Source: an uncultured Flavobacteriaceae bacterium (GTDB lineage Bacteria; Bacteroidota; Bacteroidia; Flavobacteriales; Flavobacteriaceae). Taken from it: a stretch of DNA of 25,721 bases. The stretch covers positions 1-25,721 of the forward strand of contig CALZKX010000114.1 of the NCBI GenBank assembly GCA_945788155.1. The letters run 5' to 3'. Numbering within the stretch: position 1 is the stretch's first letter; each line of letters starts with the position of its first letter. Made by a program: the position numbers and the translations under genes. The notes under the pieces are model-generated. The model did not search any database. It worked only from the letters and a program-made list of their open reading frames with translations, and was not told where the DNA came from. This document shows positions 14,597-23,067 of the stretch, one piece after another.

Positions 14597-16546
14597 TTAA
14601 CTCCAAGTCATTCTTTGTAATCTAACAGCATTCAATATGGCTAATAAAGCGACACCAACATCTGCAAATACGGCTTCCCACATTGTAGCCAAACCTCCAG
14701 CTCCTAAAATTAGGACAATCACTTTTACACCAAATGCCAATGCTATATTTTGCCAGACTATTTTTCGGGTGGAACGACTTATTTTAATAGCTTTTACCAC
14801 TTTTGACGGTTGGTCTGTCTGAATAATAACATCTGCGGTTTCAATCGCTACATCACTTCCCAATCCGCCCATGGCAATACCTACATCACTTGCTGCTAAA
14901 ACTGGTGCATCGTTAATGCCATCACCTATAAATGCAACTTTGTAATTGGGGTTTTGTTTTAATGCTTCAACTTCATTTAGTTTATCTTCAGGTAATAATC
15001 CTCCTATTGCCTTTTCAATACCTAATTCGGAAGCTATTTGTTGTGTAATGGAATCCTTATCGCCAGAGAGCATGATTATGTTTTTGATACCCACTTTATG
15101 TAATGCTGTAATCGTTTCTTTGGCATCTTCTTTTAATTCATCTGCTAAAATCACATAGCCTATGAATTTATTTTCAACAGCAATCATTACAATAGAATCT
15201 ACTACAGCATCCGTTTCAATTGGAACTTCTATATTATTTGCAATCAACAATGCTTTATTCCCTACCAAAACAGTTTTCCCGTTTACAGTCCCTTTTAGTC
15301 CTTTTCCTGCAATTTCAGAAACATTTTCTGCTTGATACTTTATTTCAGAATCGTATTGCAATATGGTTTGCGCAATGGGATGCGTCGATTGTGCTTCCAT
15401 TGCTAATAAATAGCTCATCATTTCTTTTTCAGCCAAATCAAATGATTTGATTGCTTTGATTTTAAAAACACCTTTAGTAACAGTTCCTGTTTTATCCATT
15501 ACCAAAGTGTTTATTTTAGACATTACATCTAAAAATGAAGCTCCTTTGAATAAAATTCCATTTTTTGATGCAGCACCTAAACCGCCAAAATAGCCCAACG
15601 GAATGGAAATAACCAAAGCACAAGGACACGATATCACCAAAAAAATTAAGGCTCTATACAACCAATCCCTAAACACATAATCATCTACAAAAAAGTAGGG
15701 CAATAACGTAACACCTATTGCTAAAAACACAACGATTGGTGTATAAATGCGTGCAAACTGTCTAATAAATAATTCTGTTTTTGATTTGCGTGCTGTTGCG
15801 TGCTGTACCAAATCCAATATTCTTGCAATGGAACTATCTTTAAATTCCTTTGTAACTTCAACTTCAATAACGCTTTCCAAATTTATGCTTCCTGCAAATA
15901 CGTTTGCGCCTTTGGAAATAGTGTCAGGTTTACTCTCACCTGTTAGGGCTGCTGTATTAAGTGACGCTTTTTTGGAAATTAAAATCCCATCCAATGGAAT
16001 TTTTTCACCAACTCTAATTTGAATTTTCTCAGCAATTGCAACCGTTTCAGGGCTCACTCTTACTATTTCACCGTTTCTAAAAACGTTCGCTTCTTTAGGG
16101 CGTACATCCAATAATGCTTTGATATTACCTTTGGCTTTATTTACTGCTGCGTTTTGAAATAGCTCTCCAACAGCATAAAACAGCATAACCGCAACACCTT
16201 CTGGATATTCGCCGATTACGAATGCTCCAATGGTTGCTATGGACATTAAAAAGAACTCTGTAAAAACATCTCCTCTTTTAATACTTTTCCAACCTTCTTT
16301 TACAACAGGGTGTCCTACAGGCAAATATGCTACGATATACCATCCTAAACGCAACCAATCTTTAAAAATGGTTGCGTTAAAATAGTCTAAAGCAATCCCA
16401 ATCATAAGCATTGTAAAACTTATGATTCCAGGAATATATACTTTTAAATTATTTGATGAACTATTATGATTGTGACCATCATCGTGGCTATGTTTTTTTT
16501 CAGAATTGGGATTTATGTCTCTTAAATTAAGCTTCTTTTTTTTCAT
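14597..16546 (-). CDS. zntA: Zn/Cd-type P1B heavy-metal translocating ATPase
   Basis: A 649-residue inner-membrane pump expected to export Zn2+, Cd2+ or Pb2+ from cytoplasm to periplasm using ATP. The transmembrane metal site is C307-P308-C309. The phosphorylated aspartate is D351 in DKTGT. HPIA and GDGINDAPVL follow in the nucleotide and hinge regions. The Lys in FGVKVIVL and the Asp in FADVGVALL near the end match the Zn/Cd (P1B-2) subgroup rather than the copper subgroup. There is no N-terminal CxxC metal-binding domain; a short His/Asp-rich tail (HSHDDGHNHN) takes its place. The ATG at 16546 is chosen over a TTG at 16567. It lies between the Fur-family regulator and the methyltransferase. 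Confidence 0.93.
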   Translation of the reverse strand: MKKKKLNLRDINPNSEKKHSHDDGHNHNSSSNNLKVYIPGIISFTMLMIGIALDYFNATIFKDWLRLGWYIVAYLPVGHPVVKEGWKSIKRGDVFTEFFLMSIATIGAFVIGEYPEGVAVMLFYAVGELFQNAAVNKAKGNIKALLDVRPKEANVFRNGEIVRVSPETVAIAEKIQIRVGEKIPLDGILISKKASLNTAALTGESKPDTISKGANVFAGSINLESVIEVEVTKEFKDSSIARILDLVQHATARKSKTELFIRQFARIYTPIVVFLAIGVTLLPYFFVDDYVFRDWLYRALIFLVISCPCALVISIPLGYFGGLGAASKNGILFKGASFLDVMSKINTLVMDKTGTVTKGVFKIKAIKSFDLAEKEMMSYLLAMEAQSTHPIAQTILQYDSEIKYQAENVSEIAGKGLKGTVNGKTVLVGNKALLIANNIEVPIETDAVVDSIVMIAVENKFIGYVILADELKEDAKETITALHKVGIKNIIMLSGDKDSITQQIASELGIEKAIGGLLPEDKLNEVEALKQNPNYKVAFIGDGINDAPVLAASDVGIAMGGLGSDVAIETADVIIQTDQPSKVVKAIKISRSTRKIVWQNIALAFGVKVIVLILGAGGLATMWEAVFADVGVALLAILNAVRLQRMTWS

Positions 16547-16603
16547 AATAAAATTTATAACACCCAAAGATGCTGTTTTATTAAGTGCAATGGAAGTGCA
16601 TTA

Positions 16604-17017
16604 TTAGCTACTACATTTATCGCAAATACCTTTGACTACCAAGTTCACATTTTCTGAAACAAAACCATCAGGTACTTTAATTTGAGGAATCTTATGATCT
16701 GTCAAACAAGTGGTTTCGTTACAGTTATTACAATGAAAATGCAAATGCAAATCGGTTTCAATTTCGCAATTGCAACTTTCTTCACATAATGCATATTTGG
16801 TAACTCCTGTGCCGTCATCTATTTGATGCACGATCCCTTTTTCTTCAAAGGTTTTTATGGTTCTATATAAAGTGGTTCTATCTGCTTTCTCAAAAGCATT
16901 TTCTATATCACTTAAGGTAACTGTGATTTGTTTATCTGCTAAAAATTTATAGATTAATAATCGCATTGCGGTAACACGAATATCTTTTAAAGCAAATAAC
17001 TTTTCTATGTCATTCAT
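16604..17017 (-). CDS. Fur-family metal-responsive transcriptional regulator
   Basis: A 137-residue Fur/Zur-like repressor. Residues of about 13-78 form the winged helix, with ADRTTLYRTIKTFEEKG as the recognition region. The dimerisation/metal domain has H91, H93, H95, C96 and C99 (HLHFHCNNC), C104, H108, and the C-terminal pair C132/C135. The CxxC pairs C96/C99 and C132/C135 fit a structural zinc site, and an extra cluster C78/C82/C84 is present. It starts nine bases after the adaptor gene stop and lies inside the efflux operon, so it probably senses Zn or a similar metal and controls these genes. Which family member (Fur, Zur or other) cannot be settled from sequence. Confidence 0.9.
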   Translation of the reverse strand: MNDIEKLFALKDIRVTAMRLLIYKFLADKQITVTLSDIENAFEKADRTTLYRTIKTFEEKGIVHQIDDGTGVTKYALCEESCNCEIETDLHLHFHCNNCNETTCLTDHKIPQIKVPDGFVSENVNLVVKGICDKCSS

Positions 17018-17026
17018 ATTTCATAA

Positions 17027-18220
17027 TTAATGTCCGTGACCTTCCCCTTCTTCTTCACTGTTTTTTGCTTTAGCCAACAATGTAAAAGCATCTTTTAAAA
17101 CCACATCCATAGTTGAAATGTCCTGCGAAGTGCCTTCAAAAGTAAATGCAACAAACCCTTCTTCTTCGTTGCCCTTCATAATTTCAAGCATTTCATAATC
17201 ATTCATCATTTGTTCGCCTTCTTTTCTTTTACCTAATGACTTAAAAATATAGTGTTTGCCGTCAAACCTTACAATAGCTTCTTCTGGAATTGCATAAAGT
17301 TGGACTGCTTCCACTTCAATAGCTGCATTGACAAACATACCTGGTAATAAATCTTCATTATGTTCTTTTAAATGACCATGAATGGTAATTGACCTATCTT
17401 CAAGAACATTATTTCCTATAAGAAATACTTCTGCTTCCATCCATTTTTCGGGAGCATTTGCCAATCTGAAACGAATACGTTGCCCATTTCTAATTAAAGG
17501 GATATCATCTTCATATACTTTAAGTTCCACGTGCAAATCGGATGCATCAGTAATGTCCATTAACACATCTTGCGGATTAAAATATTTTCCTGTATTAATA
17601 TATACCTCTCTAACAATACCATTAATTGGGGAATATACATTGACTACTGAAGAAATAGTACCATCCTTCACAGTAGTAGGATTGATTCCTATTAAACGCA
17701 ACTTGCTTTCCAATGCTTGAATGTTTGCTTTGTTGGTCAAATAACTACTCTTTGCTTTTTGGAATACTTTAGTGGAAGTAACCTCTTCATTATTCAGGGT
17801 TTGTTGTCTTTCAAAATCTGCTTTGAGATAATCATTATTTGCTAATGCTTCTAAATATTCTCTTTGAAACTCAATAAATTCTGGATTTTCTACCGTTGCA
17901 ACTATCTGGGCTTTTTTCAATCTGCTGCCAGGAAGCATTTCGGTATATTTCAAAAATCCGCCATAAGGTACGGTTACAGATATATTACCTTGTGGTGGCA
18001 CACTTATCATCCCATTTACAGTAATTTCGTGACCAATTTTCCGCTTTTCGACTTTGCCAATTACAATATCGGTCTGTGCCAATTGGGCATCTGTTAATTC
18101 TATCCTGTTTTCATTTTCGGGTTCTTGAGCTTCTTCAATGACTACAGCTGTTTTATCCTTACATCCCATTACTACCAGTATTGCAGTAAATAATATTGTT
18201 TTATATATTGTGATCTTCAT
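17027..18220 (-). CDS. czcB: CusB/CzcB-type periplasmic adaptor of RND metal efflux, lipoprotein
   Basis: A 397-residue membrane-fusion protein linking the inner-membrane RND pump to the outer-membrane channel. The signal sequence ends at VVMGCKDK (lipobox with C20). Then follow a barrel-sandwich/lipoyl half (NISVTVPYGGFLKYTEMLPG), an alpha-helical hairpin (about residues 120-175, REYLEALANNDYLKADFERQ onward), the second lipoyl half (VYSPINGIVREVYINTGKYF) and a beta-barrel domain (RIRFRLANAPEKWMEAEVF). The C-terminus is acidic and His-rich (EEEGEGHGH), perhaps a metal-binding tail. Its start is four bases after the stop of the RND gene, so translation is likely coupled. Confidence 0.93.
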   Translation of the reverse strand: MKITIYKTILFTAILVVMGCKDKTAVVIEEAQEPENENRIELTDAQLAQTDIVIGKVEKRKIGHEITVNGMISVPPQGNISVTVPYGGFLKYTEMLPGSRLKKAQIVATVENPEFIEFQREYLEALANNDYLKADFERQQTLNNEEVTSTKVFQKAKSSYLTNKANIQALESKLRLIGINPTTVKDGTISSVVNVYSPINGIVREVYINTGKYFNPQDVLMDITDASDLHVELKVYEDDIPLIRNGQRIRFRLANAPEKWMEAEVFLIGNNVLEDRSITIHGHLKEHNEDLLPGMFVNAAIEVEAVQLYAIPEEAIVRFDGKHYIFKSLGKRKEGEQMMNDYEMLEIMKGNEEEGFVAFTFEGTSQDISTMDVVLKDAFTLLAKAKNSEEEGEGHGH

Positions 18221-18224
18221 TTTC

Positions 18225-21200
18225 TTAATTATTTATTGTGAGTTGTTCAATTTTAATAAGCGTTTGATTGTATTGGTTTACAAAAGCTAAGTATTTTGTT
18301 TGGATGGCCAAAGCCCTGTTAAGTCCTTGTACATATTCCACATACTCAATTTCGCCTTCTTGGAAACCTCGTTGTGAATTTTTTAAAAGTAACGCTGCTT
18401 GTGGTAATGCATTAAGACGATAAAACTCCAAGTTTTGTTGGTCTTTTTTTAATGCAGCTAAAGCTGTTTGCAATTGTGTTTGTGTATAATTTGTAACCAA
18501 TTCCAACTGGGATTCATTTTCTGTCTTATGAATTTTTGCTGCCTTAATCTTTGCAGAATGCGACTTAAAAAAGATAGGAATACTTAAACCTAACTGAATA
18601 CCTGTAAAACGGTCGCCAGAATCAAATACTGTTGGTGTACCATTGGCAGTTTCACCATTGCCAATAAAAGATTGGTTGAAATAACCTAAGGTAATATCTG
18701 GAAGCATTTTTGCTGATGCTACGGAACGTTCTTTATCAGCAACTTCTACTGTTGCTTTATAAAACGAAACTAACGGATTTTTTGAAACTCCTAAAGTATC
18801 AACGGATACATCAGAAAATATAGACGTTTTTACTTCTAAAATCCCAACATTAATATCCACAAGACTATCTGAATTTATTAAATTTTGCAATTGTAATTGA
18901 TAGGTTTTAATAATTGAGGCATTATCTTTTAATGCAATTTGTATATCAGCCAATTCGGCGTTTGCGGTTGCTTGTTCCAATGTATTGCTTTCTCCTGTTT
19001 TAAAACGCAAGTTTGCTGCAAACTGAAACCGTTCGTAAATACTATCTTGTTGTTGTAACACTTTTTGTTTACTCTTTAGATACCACAGCTCATAATAAGC
19101 TGATTTTACTTGAGAAATCAATTCGTTTTTAATGACTTCTTGATTTAATACACTTGCATCTATCTTCGCTTTTGAGAGCTTATTTTGATTCGTATAAAGC
19201 GTTGGGAAAGCAAAAGTCTGATTTACACTAAAACGAGTGTCATCATCAATTGCGCTGTTTGTTTGTCCATACTCTAAGCCAAATTTTGTTTTAGGAATGT
19301 CCCAACTAGCCCCTTTTAACGCACGTTCTTGCTCTGTTTGTAATTTTGACACTTTAATATGAGGATTATTTTTTAATGCAGTTTTAATAACAGCATCAAG
19401 ATCTTGATAGATTATTATTTCAGTATTATTTTGTGCATTTATGGAATACATACTTCCCAAAAGACCAATACAAACTAATACTGCTGTTTTATTAAGTTTC
19501 ATTTTTAATTTTTTTTCTGAATAATAATAAAGAATAGGTAAAACCACTAAAGTTAAAAAGGTCGCGGTAATTAAACCACCAATCACAACAGTTGCTAAAG
19601 GACGTTGCACTTCTGCTCCAGACGTTTGTGAAAGTGCCATTGGCAAAAATCCTAGTGAAGCTACAGCAGCAGTCATTATTACTGGACGTAATCTGGAATG
19701 TGTTCCTTGATAGATACGTTCAAAAACATCTGAAACACCATCTTTTTTAAGACGATTAAATTCAGCAATTAACACTATTCCATTTAAAACGGCTACTCCA
19801 AAAAGCGCAATAAAGCCAACACCTGCCGAAATACTAAAAGGTAAATCACGAAGCCAAAGCGCAAAAACACCACCAATAGCAGACAATGGAATGGCTGTAA
19901 ATATCAAAACACCTTGTTTTATGGAGCCAAAAGTAAAATACAGTAAAATAAAAATAAGCAACAATGCCATTGGCACGGCAATTCCTAAGCGCTGTCTTGC
20001 TTCTACCAAATTTTCAAATTGTCCGCCATACGTGATGCTGTAACCTGGTTCTAAATTGACTTCATTATCAATTTTTTTGCTAATCTCTGCAACAACACTT
20101 TCCACATCACGATTACGAACATTGAAAGCAGCAATAATTCGTCTTTGGGTATTATCTCGTTGTATTTGATAAGGACCATCAATTATAGAGACTGTTGCAA
20201 CTTGCTGCAATGGTATTTGTTGACCGTGAACGCCATTGATATACAGATTTTGAACATCTGTAAGACTCCTTCTATTGTTGCCTTCTAACCTCACTACTAA
20301 ATCAAATTGTTTTTCTCCTTCATAAACCAATCCTGCGGACGCACCTGCAAAAGCTGCTTTAATGGTATTATTCACTGTTTTTATATCCAATCCATATTTT
20401 GCCAATTGACTGCGATTATAATCCACTACGATTTGAGGAACGCCTGTAACTTCTTCCACATATACATCTACTGCGCCATCAACCGTTCCTGCTATTTTAC
20501 CAATTTGAGTCGCGTACTTTGATAATTGTTCCAAATCTTCTCCATAAATTTTTACAGCTACGTCTTGGCGAACGCCTGTCATTAACTCATTAAAACGCAT
20601 TTGAATAGGTTGCTGGAACCCAAAAGTTACACCAGGAATTACTTCTAATGCTTTAGCCATTTTATTCGCCAATTCTTCTCTGTTGGATGCTGACACCCAT
20701 TCTGATTTATCTTTTAGAATAATCATTAAATCTGCTGCTTCAACAGGCATTGGGTCAGTAGGAATTTCACCTGAGCCAATTTTTGAAACCACCTGTAACA
20801 CTTCGGGAAAATTATCCAATAAAATCTTTTCTGCTTTGGTGGTTGCTTTTATTGTGTTAGTTAATGAGCTTCCTGTAATCACTCTGGTTTCTACCGCGAA
20901 ATCACCTTCTTCAAGCGTTGGGATAAACTCGCCGCCTAAATTTTTAAAAACCATAAATGCAATAATAAAAAGCCCTAAAGTGCCAGTTAGAATGATTGCT
21001 CGCTTATACATAGACCATCTAATTATTGGTTTATACACTTTGTAAAGTACATTCATTATTCTATCTGAAATATTCCGTTTGTGGATGGTATTTTTGCTCA
21101 AGGCTAATGCGGACATCATAGGTACATAGGTAAGAGATAGTATAAAAGCCCCTAAAATGGCAAAACTAACTGTTTGTGCCATAGGGCCAAACATTTTTCC

Positions 21201-22610
21201 TTCTGTACCTACCAACGCCAAAATGGGTAAATACACTATTAGAATGATAATTTGACCAAAGGCAGCAGAGTTCATCATTTTACTAGCAGATTTCAAAACT
21301 TCAGTATCCATTTCCTCCTGATTGAGTTTCCTGTTCAGTTTTAAATGTCCAATGTGAAATAAAGTTGCTTCTACAATAATAACTGCACCATCTACAATTA
21401 AACCAAAATCTATTGCGCCAAGGCTCATTAAATTTGCCGATACTCCAAAAAGGTGCATCATGCTAAAGGCAAATAATAATGCCAATGGAATTACAGATGC
21501 TGTTATTAAACCTGCGCGCCAGTTACCTAATAACAGTAATAGAATAAAAATAACAATGAGTGCGCCTTCAACAAGGTTAGTGGTCACCGTACCAATGGCA
21601 TTATCAACCAGTTTTGTTCTATCCAAAAAGGGTTCAATTACAACACCTTCAGGTAAGGTTTTACTAATGATTTTAATTTTGTCTTTTACATCTGCAATGA
21701 CTTGTGCTGAATTTGCGCCTTTTAACATCATAACAATGGCACTTACTACTTCTCCTTCTCCATTTCGAGTCGTTGCACCATAACGGATTGCTGTTCCAGT
21801 TTGTACGTTTGCAACATCGCTAATCAAAATTGGGTTACCATCATCAGTCTGTTTTACTAGGATGTTTTCAATGTCATTAATAGAACCAACCAGTCCTTCG
21901 CTTCTTATAAATAATGCTTTATCGTTTTTTTCGATATATGCACCACCTGTATTTTGGTTGTTTGACTCCAACGCATCAAAAATTTCAGAAATTGAAATTC
22001 GCATTGCATTTAATCGTTCTGGCCGAATAGCTATTTCATATTGCTTTAAATACCCTCCAAAACTACTGACATCCGCGACCCCTTTTGTTCCTAGTAATTG
22101 ACGTCTGATAACCCAATCCTGTATTGTACGCAATCGTACTGCATCGTATTTACCTTCATACCCTGGTTTCGTACCAATTACGTATTGGTAAATTTCACCT
22201 AAACCTGTACTTAATGGAGCAATGCTAGGTTTACCAATTCCATCAGGTATTTGAGATTGTGCTTCAGCAAGACGTTCATTAACTTGTGCGCGTGCCCAAT
22301 AGACATCAACATCTTCTTCAAAAACTATGGTCACTACCGATAAACCAAACCGGGAAAATGAACGAATTTCTTCAATTTGTGGTATGGTTGCCATTGTGAT
22401 TTCAATGGGAAATGTTATTAATCGTTCAACTTCTTGTGCTGCAAGAGTTGGTGACGATGTAATAACCTGTACTTGATTGTTTGTAATGTCTGGAACAGCA
22501 TCAACAGGGAGCTGTTTAAGTGAATAAATTCCAGAAATAATCAAGGCTAAAGTGAGTAATCCTATAACCAGTTTGTGGGTTATGGAATACTTAATAATTT
22601 TATTAAGCAT
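18225..22610 (-). CDS. czcA: CusA/CzcA heavy-metal RND pump fused to a TolC-like outer-membrane factor
   Basis: A 1461-residue protein with two parts. Residues 1 to about 1036 are a complete HME-RND proton/metal antiporter. It begins MLNKIIKYSITHKLVIGLL and carries the proton-relay motif DFGLIVDGAVIIVEA with D401, D407 and E414 in the fourth transmembrane helix. Residues 1037-1461 are an outer-membrane efflux protein: a hydrophobic signal-like segment (KTAVLVCIGLLGSMYSINAQ), then long helices (YYELWYLKSKQKVLQQQDSI, ALKDNASIIKTYQLQLQNLI). Such fusions are widespread in Bacteroidota. The junction has its own ATG (19502) preceded by an A-rich stretch, so the second part could also be made separately or be released by signal peptidase. 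The metal is probably Zn, Cd, Co or Cu; DFGLIVDGAVIIVE favours divalent CzcA-like specificity. Confidence 0.93.
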   Translation of the reverse strand: MLNKIIKYSITHKLVIGLLTLALIISGIYSLKQLPVDAVPDITNNQVQVITSSPTLAAQEVERLITFPIEITMATIPQIEEIRSFSRFGLSVVTIVFEEDVDVYWARAQVNERLAEAQSQIPDGIGKPSIAPLSTGLGEIYQYVIGTKPGYEGKYDAVRLRTIQDWVIRRQLLGTKGVADVSSFGGYLKQYEIAIRPERLNAMRISISEIFDALESNNQNTGGAYIEKNDKALFIRSEGLVGSINDIENILVKQTDDGNPILISDVANVQTGTAIRYGATTRNGEGEVVSAIVMMLKGANSAQVIADVKDKIKIISKTLPEGVVIEPFLDRTKLVDNAIGTVTTNLVEGALIVIFILLLLLGNWRAGLITASVIPLALLFAFSMMHLFGVSANLMSLGAIDFGLIVDGAVIIVEATLFHIGHLKLNRKLNQEEMDTEVLKSASKMMNSAAFGQIIILIVYLPILALVGTEGKMFGPMAQTVSFAILGAFILSLTYVPMMSALALSKNTIHKRNISDRIMNVLYKVYKPIIRWSMYKRAIILTGTLGLFIIAFMVFKNLGGEFIPTLEEGDFAVETRVITGSSLTNTIKATTKAEKILLDNFPEVLQVVSKIGSGEIPTDPMPVEAADLMIILKDKSEWVSASNREELANKMAKALEVIPGVTFGFQQPIQMRFNELMTGVRQDVAVKIYGEDLEQLSKYATQIGKIAGTVDGAVDVYVEEVTGVPQIVVDYNRSQLAKYGLDIKTVNNTIKAAFAGASAGLVYEGEKQFDLVVRLEGNNRRSLTDVQNLYINGVHGQQIPLQQVATVSIIDGPYQIQRDNTQRRIIAAFNVRNRDVESVVAEISKKIDNEVNLEPGYSITYGGQFENLVEARQRLGIAVPMALLLIFILLYFTFGSIKQGVLIFTAIPLSAIGGVFALWLRDLPFSISAGVGFIALFGVAVLNGIVLIAEFNRLKKDGVSDVFERIYQGTHSRLRPVIMTAAVASLGFLPMALSQTSGAEVQRPLATVVIGGLITATFLTLVVLPILYYYSEKKLKMKLNKTAVLVCIGLLGSMYSINAQNNTEIIIYQDLDAVIKTALKNNPHIKVSKLQTEQERALKGASWDIPKTKFGLEYGQTNSAIDDDTRFSVNQTFAFPTLYTNQNKLSKAKIDASVLNQEVIKNELISQVKSAYYELWYLKSKQKVLQQQDSIYERFQFAANLRFKTGESNTLEQATANAELADIQIALKDNASIIKTYQLQLQNLINSDSLVDINVGILEVKTSIFSDVSVDTLGVSKNPLVSFYKATVEVADKERSVASAKMLPDITLGYFNQSFIGNGETANGTPTVFDSGDRFTGIQLGLSIPIFFKSHSAKIKAAKIHKTENESQLELVTNYTQTQLQTALAALKKDQQNLEFYRLNALPQAALLLKNSQRGFQEGEIEYVEYVQGLNRALAIQTKYLAFVNQYNQTLIKIEQLTINN

Positions 22611-22643
22611 ATATAAAGGTTTAATATAGTGTTATTTGAAAGG

Positions 22644-22668
22644 GTAGTTTATATTTAGTTTAAACTAC
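22644..22668. promoter_or_regulatory. Inverted repeat in the leader of the RND gene (candidate operator)
   Basis: The arms gtagttta (22644-22651) and taaactac (22661-22668) are exact reverse complements with a 9-base spacer, 34 bases upstream of the RND start codon. It could be the binding site of the Fur-family regulator encoded in this operon or of another factor. The match to a Fur/Zur box consensus is not obvious. Confidence 0.35.
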
Positions 22669-22700
22669 AGATAATAAGAACCTGAATACACAGGTATACA

Positions 22701-23012
22701 TTAAATCCTTGGTGGTTGTAAAATGGAATTTGAAATATCTTTACCTAAACTATCAAAGTGTAAAAAGATATTAGTAGAAATATTTTCTGATGCTGTTGTA
22801 AATGCATCTAAATTAAAATACGTAGCATGAATATGGCAGCAATGGCATTGACAAAATGGAGAACATAAATCTAAAACGTTGTGATTCTCACCTATATCTG
22901 CATTTTTTGAAATTTCAACTTTTACATCATTATCATTTATAGCATTATCTTCACAAGGTGCAAAGTTAAGTGCCAAAATATAGATGGATAAAATGAAAGC
23001 TATAAATTTCAT
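22701..23012 (-). CDS. Small exported Cys/His-rich protein (DUF6660-like)
   Basis: A 103-residue protein that I believe belongs to the DUF6660 group, found next to CusA/CzcA genes in Flavobacteriia. The N-terminus is hydrophobic (KFIAFILSIYILALNFAPC, residues 2-20), a likely signal peptide or anchor. A dense cluster CSPFCQCHCCHIH (residues 50-62) is suited to metal binding: C50, C54, C56, C58, C59 plus H57, H60 and H62. The ATG at 23012 is chosen over a TTG at 23042, because a -7 promoter box lies just upstream of it. It is the first gene of the metal-efflux operon, 90 bases before the RND gene. A periplasmic metal-sensing or metal-buffering role is inference. Confidence 0.78.
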   Translation of the reverse strand: MKFIAFILSIYILALNFAPCEDNAINDNDVKVEISKNADIGENHNVLDLCSPFCQCHCCHIHATYFNLDAFTTASENISTNIFLHFDSLGKDISNSILQPPRI

Positions 23013-23017
23013 GAAGG

Positions 23018-23025
23018 CAAATATA
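23018..23025 (-). promoter_or_regulatory. Candidate -7 promoter box of the metal-efflux operon
   Basis: On the minus strand TATATTTG matches TAnnTTTG exactly and ends five bases before the ATG at 23012. It is the best-placed promoter for the small Cys/His-rich protein gene and the efflux genes behind it. No TTG is at the ideal -33 spacing. Confidence 0.5.
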
Positions 23026-23067
23026 CAAATTATTGAATGCAATGGTTGTGCAAAAGCGATTATACTA

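Noticed and set aside
14586..14606. TTG start extending the methyltransferase into the ATPase gene.
   Set aside because: MNRKAHWENVF from the ATG at 14585 is the normal start of such enzymes, and it removes the overlap.
20683..21045. 120-codon plus-strand frame opposite the RND gene.
   Set aside because: It is a shadow of the minus-strand pump gene, without its own features.
22680..22695. Hairpin acctg/caggt after the small Cys/His-rich gene as a terminator or attenuator.
   Set aside because: The stem has only five pairs and no proper T-run; it would be expected by chance in this length.
23013..23042. TTG start extending the small Cys/His-rich protein.
   Set aside because: The extension would run through the TATATTTG promoter box; the ATG at 23012 directly opens the signal-like segment.
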